From contig NZ_JACHMX010000001.1 in assembly GCF_014205155.1 (NCBI RefSeq), positions 8,122,001 through 8,186,000 on the forward strand: a DNA stretch of 64,000 nucleotides, read 5' to 3'. This stretch comes from Amycolatopsis umgeniensis (GTDB taxonomy: Bacteria; Actinomycetota; Actinomycetes; Mycobacteriales; Pseudonocardiaceae). Shown one piece after another: positions 43,453-51,364 of the stretch. The notes below the pieces were generated by a model. That model ran no database searches. It saw only the letters and a program-made list of their open reading frames with translations, and was not told where the DNA came from. Numbering within the stretch: position 1 is the stretch's first letter; each line of letters starts with the position of its first letter. Position numbers and translations under genes: made by a program.

Positions 43453-43708
43453 GCCTTCTCCCCTTCCCCATCCAACCGCCGTCCAGTCTCATCGGGAATC
43501 CGGCGGTTGTCTTCCTCGCTAAGCATGAAATCGAGAACTTTTGCTGCGGTCTTTTGCTCACTTCGCGTGAATTTCACCGTAGCCACGGCACCGTTCGCCG
43601 CCGCAGGGACAAACGCGCAGCCGGTGCCCGCACGGATCCTGCCGCTCTTTCCCTGCCGTCCCAGCACCTTCGGCACCAGTCTGAGGCGAGCACACCTCGG
43701 AGGTTGCC
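43453..43708. promoter_or_regulatory. Divergent control region with 9-bp inverted repeat
   Basis: This 256-bp gap separates the LuxR pair from the carbamoyltransferase operon. CAACCGCCG (43473-43481) and CGGCGGTTG (43501-43509) form a perfect inverted repeat with a 19-bp spacer. A relatively AT-rich stretch around 43525-43575 is the best place for promoters. The dyad may be the binding site of the LuxR-type regulators. Confidence 0.4.
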
Positions 43709-44668
43709 ATGACCGGCCCGGCGCGCCGCCACCTGATTTCCCTCGATGACCTCGATGACGCCGACCTGCATTGGATCGTCGGACGCGGAATCGAGCACAC
43801 GCTCGGCCGCCGAACAGACGAGCGGCCGTTGCGAGATTTGGTTGCCGGTATTTTGTTCCGCAAAACCTCGACCAGAACGCGGACCTCGTTCTCCGCCGGG
43901 GCACTCCGGCTCGGCGCCCGGCTGATCACCTACGGTCCCGGCGACCTCCAGGAGAACACCGGCGAGACCATTGAGGACACCGCGGCCGTGCTGTCGGGGA
44001 TGCTCGACGTGCTCGTGGTGCGGACGGCCGGCGGCGAGGCCGAGCTCCGCGCCTACGCCGTGAACCGGCGGATGGCCGTGATCAACGCGATGTGCGCCGA
44101 GGAACACCCCACCCAGGCGCTCGCCGACCTCACCACGCTCACACAGCGGTTCGGCCGGATCGACGGGTTGCGCGTGCTCTACGTCGGTGAAGGCAACAAC
44201 ACCGCGTCGGCGTTGGCCCTGGCGCTGTCCCGGTACCCCGACACGGAGCTGTACCTGCGCACGCCGCCGGACTACGGCCTTGACCAACGGTTCCTCGACC
44301 GGGCGGCGCTCAACGCCAAGCGCAGCGGTGCGCTGGTGGAGGAGCGCCACGACATGGACGACCTGCCGCCCGTCGACGTGGTCTATACCACACGGTGGCA
44401 GACCACGGGAACGGTCAAACACACCGAAGACTGGCGAGAGGTGTTCGCCCCGTTCCAGGTCGACACCGCGGTGATGGCCGAGACCGGCGCCAAGGTGTTC
44501 CTGCACGACCTGCCCGCGCACCGCGGCGAGGAGGTCACGGCGGAGGTGCTCGATGGACCGTCGAGCCTCGCGTTCCAGCTGGCCGAGAACAAATACCACA
44601 GTGCCCGTGCCGTACTCGAATGGTGCGCGGGCGCCGAAACCCGGGGAGATCCGGTGAGCCATGGCTGA
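43709..44668 (+). CDS. Carbamoyltransferase of the OTCase family with altered acceptor motifs
   Basis: 319 residues with GGAGG before the ATG. Carbamoyl-phosphate motifs are intact: STRTR (54-58) and HPTQ (133-136). Both ornithine-binding signatures differ: the usual D-x3-SMG reads TTRWQTTG (227-234) and HCLP reads HDLP (266-269). It is therefore unlikely to be housekeeping OTCase. With the SbnA/SbnB diaminopropionate enzymes in the same cluster, the attractive acceptor is the beta-amino group of diaminopropionate, giving beta-ureidoalanine as in zwittermicin and the ureido group of viomycin-type peptides. First gene of a five-gene operon; its stop overlaps the next start by 8 bp. Confidence 0.85.
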   Translation: MTGPARRHLISLDDLDDADLHWIVGRGIEHTLGRRTDERPLRDLVAGILFRKTSTRTRTSFSAGALRLGARLITYGPGDLQENTGETIEDTAAVLSGMLDVLVVRTAGGEAELRAYAVNRRMAVINAMCAEEHPTQALADLTTLTQRFGRIDGLRVLYVGEGNNTASALALALSRYPDTELYLRTPPDYGLDQRFLDRAALNAKRSGALVEERHDMDDLPPVDVVYTTRWQTTGTVKHTEDWREVFAPFQVDTAVMAETGAKVFLHDLPAHRGEEVTAEVLDGPSSLAFQLAENKYHSARAVLEWCAGAETRGDPVSHG

Positions 44669-46955
44669 CGAAGTCCTGCTGTCGGAAGGCGAATGGCGGC
44701 TGTGGAACGAGTTCGCCTTGCGCGGCCCCGGATTTCCCGCCGCCGGAGTGCTGAGGCTGGCACCGCTCGGACTCGCCGAGGCGGCTGACGGGGTCGACGG
44801 GCTCACCGGTCCCGAGTGGCTCGCGTTCGAGGAGCGGTTCGCCGACGCGATGGTGAACAACGTCAAGGAACTGCAGGAGATCGCCGCGTTGCCCGCCTTC
44901 CGGGCCGCGGTGGCGTGGCAGAACCCGGCCCTGGTGCAGCGGGGGATCGGCTTGTTCCTGGCGTGGGATCCCTCGGCGGAAGGGCGCACCAGCAAACGGC
45001 GTGAACGTGAAGAGCTCGTCGCGCACTACTGGCAACGGTTCTGCGTGAAGAACGACACCATCGGCTTCTTCGGCCCGGTGGGCTGGGGCCGGTGGGACGA
45101 GTCGGTCGAGGGTGTCACCGTCGAGCCTGGTTCCGGTCTGGTCGCCGAGTCGAACATCTATTTCTCGAGCTGGGCCGTCGACGCGGTCGCCCGCACGATC
45201 GGCGTGGATCCCCGGCTGCGGGCCTGGATCGCGCCGCGCCGGGTGTCCTTCGTCCGGGTCACCGGAGACCTGGCGGGGATGCCCGGACGCCTACCCCAGC
45301 GGCTCGAGCCACTCGAACGGGAGATTCTCGTGCGCTGCGACGGTATCCGCCGTCCGGCGGAGCTGGCGGCGGCTCTCGGCGGCGAGGTGGCCGAAGACGC
45401 CGTCGTGTCCATCTTGGACGAACTGGTGCGGCGACGGCTGATCGTGTGGCGGCTGGAGGTGCCGACCTGCGCTCATCCCGAGCAGTACCTGCGAACCGTG
45501 CTCGACCGGGTTGCGGACCCCGAGCTGCGGCGGGACGCGTTGTCCAAAGTGGAGGTGCTCGAGCGCGGCCGCGACCGGATCCAGGCGGCCGGTGTCGACG
45601 CCGACGCCCTGTCCGCGGCGTTCACCCAGCTGGAAAGCGAGTTCGAGACGCTGACCCAGGTCGCGGCGCAACGTGCCAAGGGCAAGCGGACCGCGCCGTG
45701 CCGGGCGCTGATCTACGCCGACTGCCGCCGGTCCGCCACGGTCCGGATCGGCGCCGCGATCCGCGACGAGCTGACCCCGCTGGGCCTGTGCCTCACTTCC
45801 GCCCGCTGGCTGACGGGCCGGTTCGCGGAGGTCGTCGGACGACGTGTCCGGCAGGCTTACGAGCGTCTGCGTGACCGGGACGGGAGCGCGGACCTCGCGT
45901 CGCTGTGGATGGAGTGCCTACCCGCCCCGCACGGCGAGTCGATCGCCGACATCGACCGGATCCAGGCCGAGCTACGGGAACGCTGGGCCCGGATCCTGGA
46001 CGTCCCCGAAGGAGCCCGCCGCGTGCGACTGTCCAGTGTGGACATCGCGGACCGGGTGCGGGAGGAGTTCGCGGAGACCGGCCCGAGCTGGCCGCAGGCC
46101 CGGTACGTCAGCCCGGACGTGATGGTCGTCGCGGACGACGCGGCCGAGGTGGCACGCGGGAACTTCGAGCTGGTCCTCGGCGAACTGCACGTCGCGATGA
46201 ACACGGCGAGCACGTCGCTGTGGGTGATGCAGCATCCGGACGCCGGACGGCTGCTCGCCGAGACCTCGACGGACTTCCCCGGACCGCGCCTGCTGCCGAT
46301 GCTGCCCAAGGAACAGCCGCCGCGATGGTCGGCGCGCAGCCGGATCTCGTTGGACCGGCCGGAGGACTACTACGTGGCCTTGGTGGACCACACTGTCGAC
46401 CCGGAGCGGGAGCGGACGGTGCTGAGCGCCGACGTCCTGGTCGAAGAACGGGGTGACGGGCTGGTGGCCGTGTTGCCCGACGGCGCGGAGTTCGACGTGC
46501 TCGACGTGTTCAGCAACGCGATGACCAACCGGGTCATGGACCGGTTCGCCCTGCGTCCGGTCGCCGACCATTCGCCGCGGGTGACGGTGGATCGGTTGGT
46601 GGTGGCGCGGGAGTCGTGGTCGATTCCGGTGGGGGATTTGGGTTTTGTGTCGGAGAAGTCGGAGGCGCGGCGGTTTGTGTCGGGTCGTCGGTGGCGTGAT
46701 TCGTTGGGTTTGCCGCGTTTTGTGTTTGTGGTGTCGCCGGGGGAGCCTCGTCCGTTCTATGTGGACTTTGATGCTCCGGTGTATGTGAATATTTTCGCGA
46801 AGGCGGTGCGGCGGTTGGCGCGTCAGGATCCGGGTGGTCGTGTGGTGATCACGGAGATGTTGCCGTCGCCGGAGCAGGTGTGGCTGACCGACGACGTGGG
46901 TAATCGCTACACGTCGGAACTACGTTTCGTCGCGGTCGACCAGTCCGTCCGATGA
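44661..46955 (+). CDS. Lantibiotic-dehydratase (LanB) family protein 1
   Basis: 764 residues. It matches the N-terminal, glutamyl-transferring part of LanB dehydratases (Lant_dehydr_N type): YWQRFCVKNDTIGFFGP (about 118-134), VRLSSVDIADRV, FPGPRLLPMLPKE, SLDRPEDYYVALVDH, RPFYVDFDAPVYVNIF and a C-terminal ITEMLPSPEQVWL. The separate elimination domain (SpaB_C type) is absent. Known LanB proteins use aminoacyl-tRNA to modify ribosomal peptides, and no precursor peptide gene is visible here. In this operon it may act on the nonribosomal peptide or its building block: dehydration of the predicted Thr, or tRNA-dependent amide formation. Residues about 636-737 are encoded by a 305-bp stretch identical to that in the second copy. 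Confidence 0.82.
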   Translation: MADEVLLSEGEWRLWNEFALRGPGFPAAGVLRLAPLGLAEAADGVDGLTGPEWLAFEERFADAMVNNVKELQEIAALPAFRAAVAWQNPALVQRGIGLFLAWDPSAEGRTSKRREREELVAHYWQRFCVKNDTIGFFGPVGWGRWDESVEGVTVEPGSGLVAESNIYFSSWAVDAVARTIGVDPRLRAWIAPRRVSFVRVTGDLAGMPGRLPQRLEPLEREILVRCDGIRRPAELAAALGGEVAEDAVVSILDELVRRRLIVWRLEVPTCAHPEQYLRTVLDRVADPELRRDALSKVEVLERGRDRIQAAGVDADALSAAFTQLESEFETLTQVAAQRAKGKRTAPCRALIYADCRRSATVRIGAAIRDELTPLGLCLTSARWLTGRFAEVVGRRVRQAYERLRDRDGSADLASLWMECLPAPHGESIADIDRIQAELRERWARILDVPEGARRVRLSSVDIADRVREEFAETGPSWPQARYVSPDVMVVADDAAEVARGNFELVLGELHVAMNTASTSLWVMQHPDAGRLLAETSTDFPGPRLLPMLPKEQPPRWSARSRISLDRPEDYYVALVDHTVDPERERTVLSADVLVEERGDGLVAVLPDGAEFDVLDVFSNAMTNRVMDRFALRPVADHSPRVTVDRLVVARESWSIPVGDLGFVSEKSEARRFVSGRRWRDSLGLPRFVFVVSPGEPRPFYVDFDAPVYVNIFAKAVRRLARQDPGGRVVITEMLPSPEQVWLTDDVGNRYTSELRFVAVDQSVR
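46566..46870 (+). repeat. 305-bp direct repeat, copy 1 (inside LanB-like gene 1)
   Basis: Identical by eye to 49738-50042, offset 3172 bp. Codon use differs sharply from the rest of both genes: TTT, TAT, AAT, ATT, GGT, CGT and TTG are used freely, where flanks use G/C-ending codons. This suggests a foreign segment spread by recent gene conversion. Confidence 0.85.
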
Positions 46956-47881
46956 TCGTCAGGGCGCCCCGGCTCGGCGCGGCCGACGTGCTGGCGGCGG
47001 CGCGGCGGACCGCCGGCCGGATCCGGCGCACACCGCTGCTTTCACTGGAAGGCCTGCCGCGGATCCTGCTCAAGGCCGAGCATCTGCAGCACGGCGGCTC
47101 GTTCAAGACACGCGGCGCGGCGAACGCGATGCTCGACCTGTCCGCCGCCCACGTGGTGGCAGGCTCGTCGGGCAACCACGGGATCGCGGTCGCGCGGCTC
47201 GGCGCGGAACTGGGCGTGGGGGTGACGATCGTCGTCGCGGGTGGTGCGCGGGCCGACAAGGCCGCCGCCATCGAGAGGCTCGGCGCCCAGGTGGTCGAGG
47301 TGCCCGGTGGGGTGGCCCAACGGGACCAGTACGCGCGCGACCTCGCCCTCCGCACCGGCGCGGTGTTCGTCCCCTCCTCGGACCACCGGCTGGTGGTCGC
47401 CGGCGCGGGTACCGCGGGGCTGGAGGTCTTCGACGCGATACCGGATCTCGACGCGATCTTCGTGCCGACCGGTGGCGGCGGCCTGCTGGCGGGCGTGTGT
47501 CTGGCCGCCGAGGGAATGCTCAGGGCACCACGGATCATCGGCGTCGAACCGGTGGCGGCACGGCGTTACGCCCTCTCGCTGGCGGCCGGATGCCCTGTCG
47601 AGGTGCCCCCTTCCGACACGGTGGCCGACGGGCTGCGTGGCCAGCGTCCGGGCGCCATCCCGTTCCCGATCATCCAGCGCCGGGTCGACGAGATGATCGA
47701 GGTCACCGACGAGGCGATCCTGGCGGCGACGGAACTGTTGCACCGCAACGGCATCGAGGCGGAACCGAGCGGAAGCGTCGCGCTCGCCGGAGCCTTGCGG
47801 ACCCGGTTCGCCGGCCGGGCCGTCGCCATCGTGTCCGGCGGGAACACACCCCGGCGCTTCCGCGTCGCCGATCCCCGATAG
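46952..47881 (+). CDS. Threonine/serine dehydratase-like PLP enzyme (fold type II)
   Basis: 309 residues; ATG overlaps the LanB-1 stop (ATGA). Schiff-base Lys in HGGSFKTRGA (K52), phosphate loop GSSGNHGIAVA, and the PTGGGGLLAG loop; ends with IVSGGN, as in serine/threonine dehydratases and serine racemases. No ACT domain, so it is the short, unregulated type. Being between the two LanB-like genes, it may produce a keto/dehydro building block or D-Ser/D-Thr rather than serve isoleucine biosynthesis. Distinct from the SbnA-like enzyme at 30874. Confidence 0.83.
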   Translation: MIVRAPRLGAADVLAAARRTAGRIRRTPLLSLEGLPRILLKAEHLQHGGSFKTRGAANAMLDLSAAHVVAGSSGNHGIAVARLGAELGVGVTIVVAGGARADKAAAIERLGAQVVEVPGGVAQRDQYARDLALRTGAVFVPSSDHRLVVAGAGTAGLEVFDAIPDLDAIFVPTGGGGLLAGVCLAAEGMLRAPRIIGVEPVAARRYALSLAAGCPVEVPPSDTVADGLRGQRPGAIPFPIIQRRVDEMIEVTDEAILAATELLHRNGIEAEPSGSVALAGALRTRFAGRAVAIVSGGNTPRRFRVADPR

Positions 47882-47901
47882 CCGCGAGGAGCGTTACCGA
47901 C

Positions 47902-50121
47902 ATGTTGTGGTTGAGCGAAAAGTGGCGGCTCTGGGACCAGTTCGCGGTCCGTGGCGCCGGTTTCCCCGCGTCGGGCGTGCTGCGCTTGGCGCCGGAAGGA
48001 CTGGCCGCGGCCGCGGACCAGTTCGACGGGGAGGTGTTCGACAAGCAGTTCGACGCCTCGGCCGTGGAAACAGCCGTCGAACTCCAGGCGATCGCCTCCA
48101 CACCGGGGTTTCGGGCCGCCGTCGAGTGGCAGAACTCCACGATCTGGCGGACCGGTGTCGAGTCCTTCCTGGCGTGGGAGCCGTCGGTGGCCGGCCGGAC
48201 GAGCAAACCGCGGCAGCGCGAGGAGCTGGTGGCGCAGTACTGGCAACGGTTCTGCGTGAAGAACGACACGATCGGCTTCTTCGGCCCGGTGGGGTGGGGG
48301 CGGTGGGACGAGTCGGTCACCGGCGTCCGGGTGGAGCCCGGCTCCGGGCTGGTCATGGCTTCGAACGTCTACTTCGCCAGCTGGGCCGTCGACGCGGTGG
48401 CCCGCACGATCAGCGCCGATCCGCGATCGCGGAACTGGGTGGCGCCGCGCCGGGTGCCGTTCGTGCGGATCTCCGACGGATTCGCGCATCTCCCCAGCCG
48501 AGCGCCGCAAGAGATCCCGCCGGCCCTCCTCCGGGTGCTCGGACAGTGCGACGGAGTCCGCACGGCGCAGGCGATCCAGGAGGACTTGGGCCCCGGCATC
48601 GACGTGGCCGCCGCGTTGACGGACCTGGTGCTGCGCCGATGGATCGTCTGGCGGCTGGACATCCCGGCGAGCGCGCATCCCGAGCGGCGGCTTCGGGGAT
48701 GGCTGGAGTCCGTCGGTGACACCGAGTTCCGGGAGCATTGGCTAGCCAGGCTGGACGAGCTGGAACGCGGTCGCGATCGTGTCAGCGTGGCGACGCCGGT
48801 GGGGCTGCCGGACGAACTGAGCGCGTTGGAGACCGAGTTCACGACCTTGACGGGAACGGCGGCCACCCGCGCCAAAGGCACGAACACCGCCCCCTGCCGC
48901 GGGCTGGTCTACTCCGATTCCGTCCGCGCGGCGCGGGCCCGGCTCGGCACCGACGTACTGGCCGAGCTCACCCCGCTCGACCTCCTGCTGACCAGCGCGA
49001 CCTGGCTGACCTCCAGGCTCGCCGACGCGGTGCTGGGTCACGCCCGGCGGGTCCACGCCGACCTCGCGGCCGCCGGACCGGTCGACCTCGCCGCGTTCTG
49101 GTTCGCGTGCATGCCGATCCTGCACGGCTCGGCGGTGGCCGACGCCGCGGCGCTCCGCCAGGAGCTGTCCGCCCGATGGGCGCGAATCCTCGAAGTCCCC
49201 GAAGGAGCCCGCCGCGTGCGACTGTCCAGTGTGGACATCGCGGACCGGGTGCGGGACGAATTCGGCGAGCCGTCCCCCGGCTGGGGCATGGCCCGCTACC
49301 TCAGCCCGGACGTGTTCGTCATCCCGGGCGACGACGGCGGGCTGGTGCTCGGCGAACTGCACATCGCGTCGAACACGCTCGGCGCCTCGCTGTTCGTCAA
49401 CCAGCATCCGGCGCGCGGCGAACTGCTCGCCGAGACCGCGGCCGACTTCCCGGGCCCGCGCCTCCTGCCGATGCTGCCCAAGGAGCACCGATCCCGCCTG
49501 TCCGCCCGGATCCGCTATTCCCTCGACCGGCCGGAGGACTACTACGTGGCCTTGGTGGACCACACGGTCGACCCGAAACGGGGGCGGACCGCGCTGAGCG
49601 CCGACGTCCGGGTGGAGGCGCGCGGTGACCGGCTGGTGGCCGCGCTTCCCGACGGCGCGGAGTTCGACGTGCTCGACGTGTTCGGTCACGTGCTGACCAC
49701 GTTGGCGATGGACCTCTTCCGGATCATGCCGGACGCGGACCATTCGCCGCGGGTGACGGTGGATCGGTTGGTGGTGGCGCGGGAGTCGTGGTCGATTCCG
49801 GTGGGGGATTTGGGTTTTGTGTCGGAGAAGTCGGAGGCGCGGCGGTTTGTGTCGGGTCGTCGGTGGCGTGATTCGTTGGGTTTGCCGCGTTTTGTGTTTG
49901 TGGTGTCGCCGGGGGAGCCTCGTCCGTTCTATGTGGACTTTGATGCTCCGGTGTATGTGAATATTTTCGCGAAGGCGGTGCGGCGGTTGGCGCGTCAGGA
50001 TCCGGGTGGTCGTGTGGTGATCACGGAGATGTTGCCGTCGCCAGAGCAAGCGTGGTTGACCGACGATGCCGGGAATCGTTACACCTCCGAACTGCGCTTC
50101 GTCGCCGTGCACGGCGGATAG
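47902..50121 (+). CDS. Lantibiotic-dehydratase (LanB) family protein 2
   Basis: 739 residues, 20 bp after the dehydratase-like gene, with GAGGA upstream. Same architecture as LanB-1: YWQRFCVKNDTIGFFGP, VRLSSVDIADRV, FPGPRLLPMLPKE, SLDRPEDYYVALVDH and the same C-terminal block. It is a tandem paralogue rather than the missing elimination half. Divergent and near-identical blocks alternate between the two genes (62 bp identical at 46002-46063/49195-49256; 305 bp at 46566/49738), pointing to gene conversion. The pair may form a heterodimer or use different aminoacyl-tRNAs. Function on an NRPS-derived substrate is inference. Confidence 0.82.
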   Translation: MLWLSEKWRLWDQFAVRGAGFPASGVLRLAPEGLAAAADQFDGEVFDKQFDASAVETAVELQAIASTPGFRAAVEWQNSTIWRTGVESFLAWEPSVAGRTSKPRQREELVAQYWQRFCVKNDTIGFFGPVGWGRWDESVTGVRVEPGSGLVMASNVYFASWAVDAVARTISADPRSRNWVAPRRVPFVRISDGFAHLPSRAPQEIPPALLRVLGQCDGVRTAQAIQEDLGPGIDVAAALTDLVLRRWIVWRLDIPASAHPERRLRGWLESVGDTEFREHWLARLDELERGRDRVSVATPVGLPDELSALETEFTTLTGTAATRAKGTNTAPCRGLVYSDSVRAARARLGTDVLAELTPLDLLLTSATWLTSRLADAVLGHARRVHADLAAAGPVDLAAFWFACMPILHGSAVADAAALRQELSARWARILEVPEGARRVRLSSVDIADRVRDEFGEPSPGWGMARYLSPDVFVIPGDDGGLVLGELHIASNTLGASLFVNQHPARGELLAETAADFPGPRLLPMLPKEHRSRLSARIRYSLDRPEDYYVALVDHTVDPKRGRTALSADVRVEARGDRLVAALPDGAEFDVLDVFGHVLTTLAMDLFRIMPDADHSPRVTVDRLVVARESWSIPVGDLGFVSEKSEARRFVSGRRWRDSLGLPRFVFVVSPGEPRPFYVDFDAPVYVNIFAKAVRRLARQDPGGRVVITEMLPSPEQAWLTDDAGNRYTSELRFVAVHGG
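49738..50042 (+). repeat. 305-bp direct repeat, copy 2 (inside LanB-like gene 2)
   Basis: Second copy of the element at 46566-46870, in the same reading frame and at the equivalent protein position. Identity ends abruptly at both sides: ATGCCGGACGCG before, and AGAGCAAGCG versus GGAGCAGGTG after. Confidence 0.85.
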
Positions 50122-50181
50122 CCGGTTTGTCTGCGCGTTCTTCCCTGCGAAAGGCGAGCGCCGTCCGTCAGGCTGGGTGGC

Positions 50182-51180
50182 ATGCTGATCCTGTCCCATG
50201 GTGACGTTCGGCGGGTCCTCGACGGTGCGGAGCACGATGTGCTGGCCGCGGTGCGGGCCGCGTACGTCCTGCACGCCCAAGGCCGGACGGCCGTGCCACA
50301 TTCGGTTTTCCTGCGATTCCCCGGCGATGAACGCAATCGGATCATCGCGCTGCCCGCCTATCTCGACAGCCCCGAGGCGGCGGTCGCCGGGGTGAAGTGG
50401 GTGTCGTCCTTCCCCGGCAACGTGAACTCCGCGCTGGACCGGGCGTCGGCGGCGATCATCCTCAACTCGATGCGCACCGGCCACCCCGAGGTGCTCATCG
50501 AAGGAGCGACCATCTCGGCGCGGCGCACCGCGGCGAGCGCCGCTGTCGCCGCCGCGACCCTCGGCACCACCGGCTCCGGGGTGACGCTCGTCGGAAGCGG
50601 CGTGATCAACTTCGAGGTCCTGGCATTCCTCCGGGCCGTGGACGCCGGGCTGGACTCGGTCACCGTATTCGACCTCGACCAGGATCGGGCCGGTGCCTTC
50701 GCGAGCCGGTGCGCCGCGCGGTGGCCGGACATGAAGGTCGACGTCGCCGCGAGGATCGAGGACGCCCTCGCCGCACATCCGCTGGTGAGCCTGGCGACCA
50801 GCGCCACCGTCCCGCATATGGACGGGTCGCACTGTCAGCCGGGAGCGTTGATCCTGCACCTGTCCCTGCGCGACCTCACGCCGGAGACCATCCTCGACGG
50901 CGTCAACATCGTCGACGACGCCGACCACGTCTGCCGGGCCGCGACGTCACCGCATCTCGCGGAGCAGCAGGTCGGCCATCGCGACTTCATCTCGAGCTCG
51001 CTCGGCGAGCTCTTGCTCGCCGGTGGGCGGCACGAGCGGAGCGCGGACGCTCTCACCATCTTTTCGCCCTTCGGCCTCGGTGCGCTGGACCTCGCCGTCG
51101 CGGACCTCGTGCACCGGCGCGCCCTTGAGCTCGGCCTCGGTACCCGCATTCCGGGGTTCCTCGGCAACGTGTCGGCCTGA
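50182..51180 (+). CDS. sbnB: SbnB-like dehydrogenase (2,3-diaminopropionate biosynthesis; ornithine cyclodeaminase family)
   Basis: 332 residues. Ornithine cyclodeaminase/mu-crystallin fold: GVKWVSSFPGN, LIEGATISARRTAASAAVAA, the Rossmann loop LVGSGVINFEVL, and LATSATVPHMDG. The wording VKWVSSFPGN and FSPFGLGALDLAVA fits SbnB rather than true ornithine cyclodeaminase. SbnB oxidises the SbnA product to 2,3-diaminopropionate and 2-oxoglutarate using NAD+. It closes the rightward operon; an exceptionally strong hairpin starts 8 bp after its stop, which I take as the right end of the cluster. Confidence 0.85.
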   Translation: MLILSHGDVRRVLDGAEHDVLAAVRAAYVLHAQGRTAVPHSVFLRFPGDERNRIIALPAYLDSPEAAVAGVKWVSSFPGNVNSALDRASAAIILNSMRTGHPEVLIEGATISARRTAASAAVAAATLGTTGSGVTLVGSGVINFEVLAFLRAVDAGLDSVTVFDLDQDRAGAFASRCAARWPDMKVDVAARIEDALAAHPLVSLATSATVPHMDGSHCQPGALILHLSLRDLTPETILDGVNIVDDADHVCRAATSPHLAEQQVGHRDFISSSLGELLLAGGRHERSADALTIFSPFGLGALDLAVADLVHRRALELGLGTRIPGFLGNVSA

Positions 51181-51187
51181 CCGCGGA

Positions 51188-51246
51188 GTGTCCGTGAAGG
51201 CCTCCTTCCCTACGCTCAAGGTAGGGAAGGAGGCCTTCACGGACAC
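51188..51246. terminator. Long perfect hairpin at the right end of the cluster
   Basis: Two 26-bp arms (51188-51213 and 51221-51246) are exact complements around the 7-nt loop GCTCAAG; the arms contain GTGAAGGCCTCCTTCC and its complement. It begins 8 bp after the SbnB stop, and no U-run follows. Its sequence type (GTCCGTGAAGGCC...) is reminiscent of intergenic hairpins in Amycolatopsis, so it may also be a dispersed repeat. Confidence 0.65.
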
Positions 51247-51364
51247 CCCGTACCCCGAGGCACCCCTCACGACCTCGCCCCTGATGAAGCGGTAGCAGAA
51301 GCCCCGCGCGATCAATGCGTCAATTGACACAAGCCCCGTCGAAACTTCTTGCTAGTCATGATTC

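Noticed and set aside
43709..44668. Housekeeping ornithine carbamoyltransferase (argF)
   Set aside because: Both ornithine-binding motifs are changed and no other arginine genes are near.
46952..47881. Housekeeping threonine deaminase (ilvA)
   Set aside because: Short form without ACT domain, embedded and overlapping in the peptide operon.
44661..50121. Classical lanthipeptide cluster
   Set aside because: No precursor peptide, no cyclase (LanC) and no elimination domain in the window.
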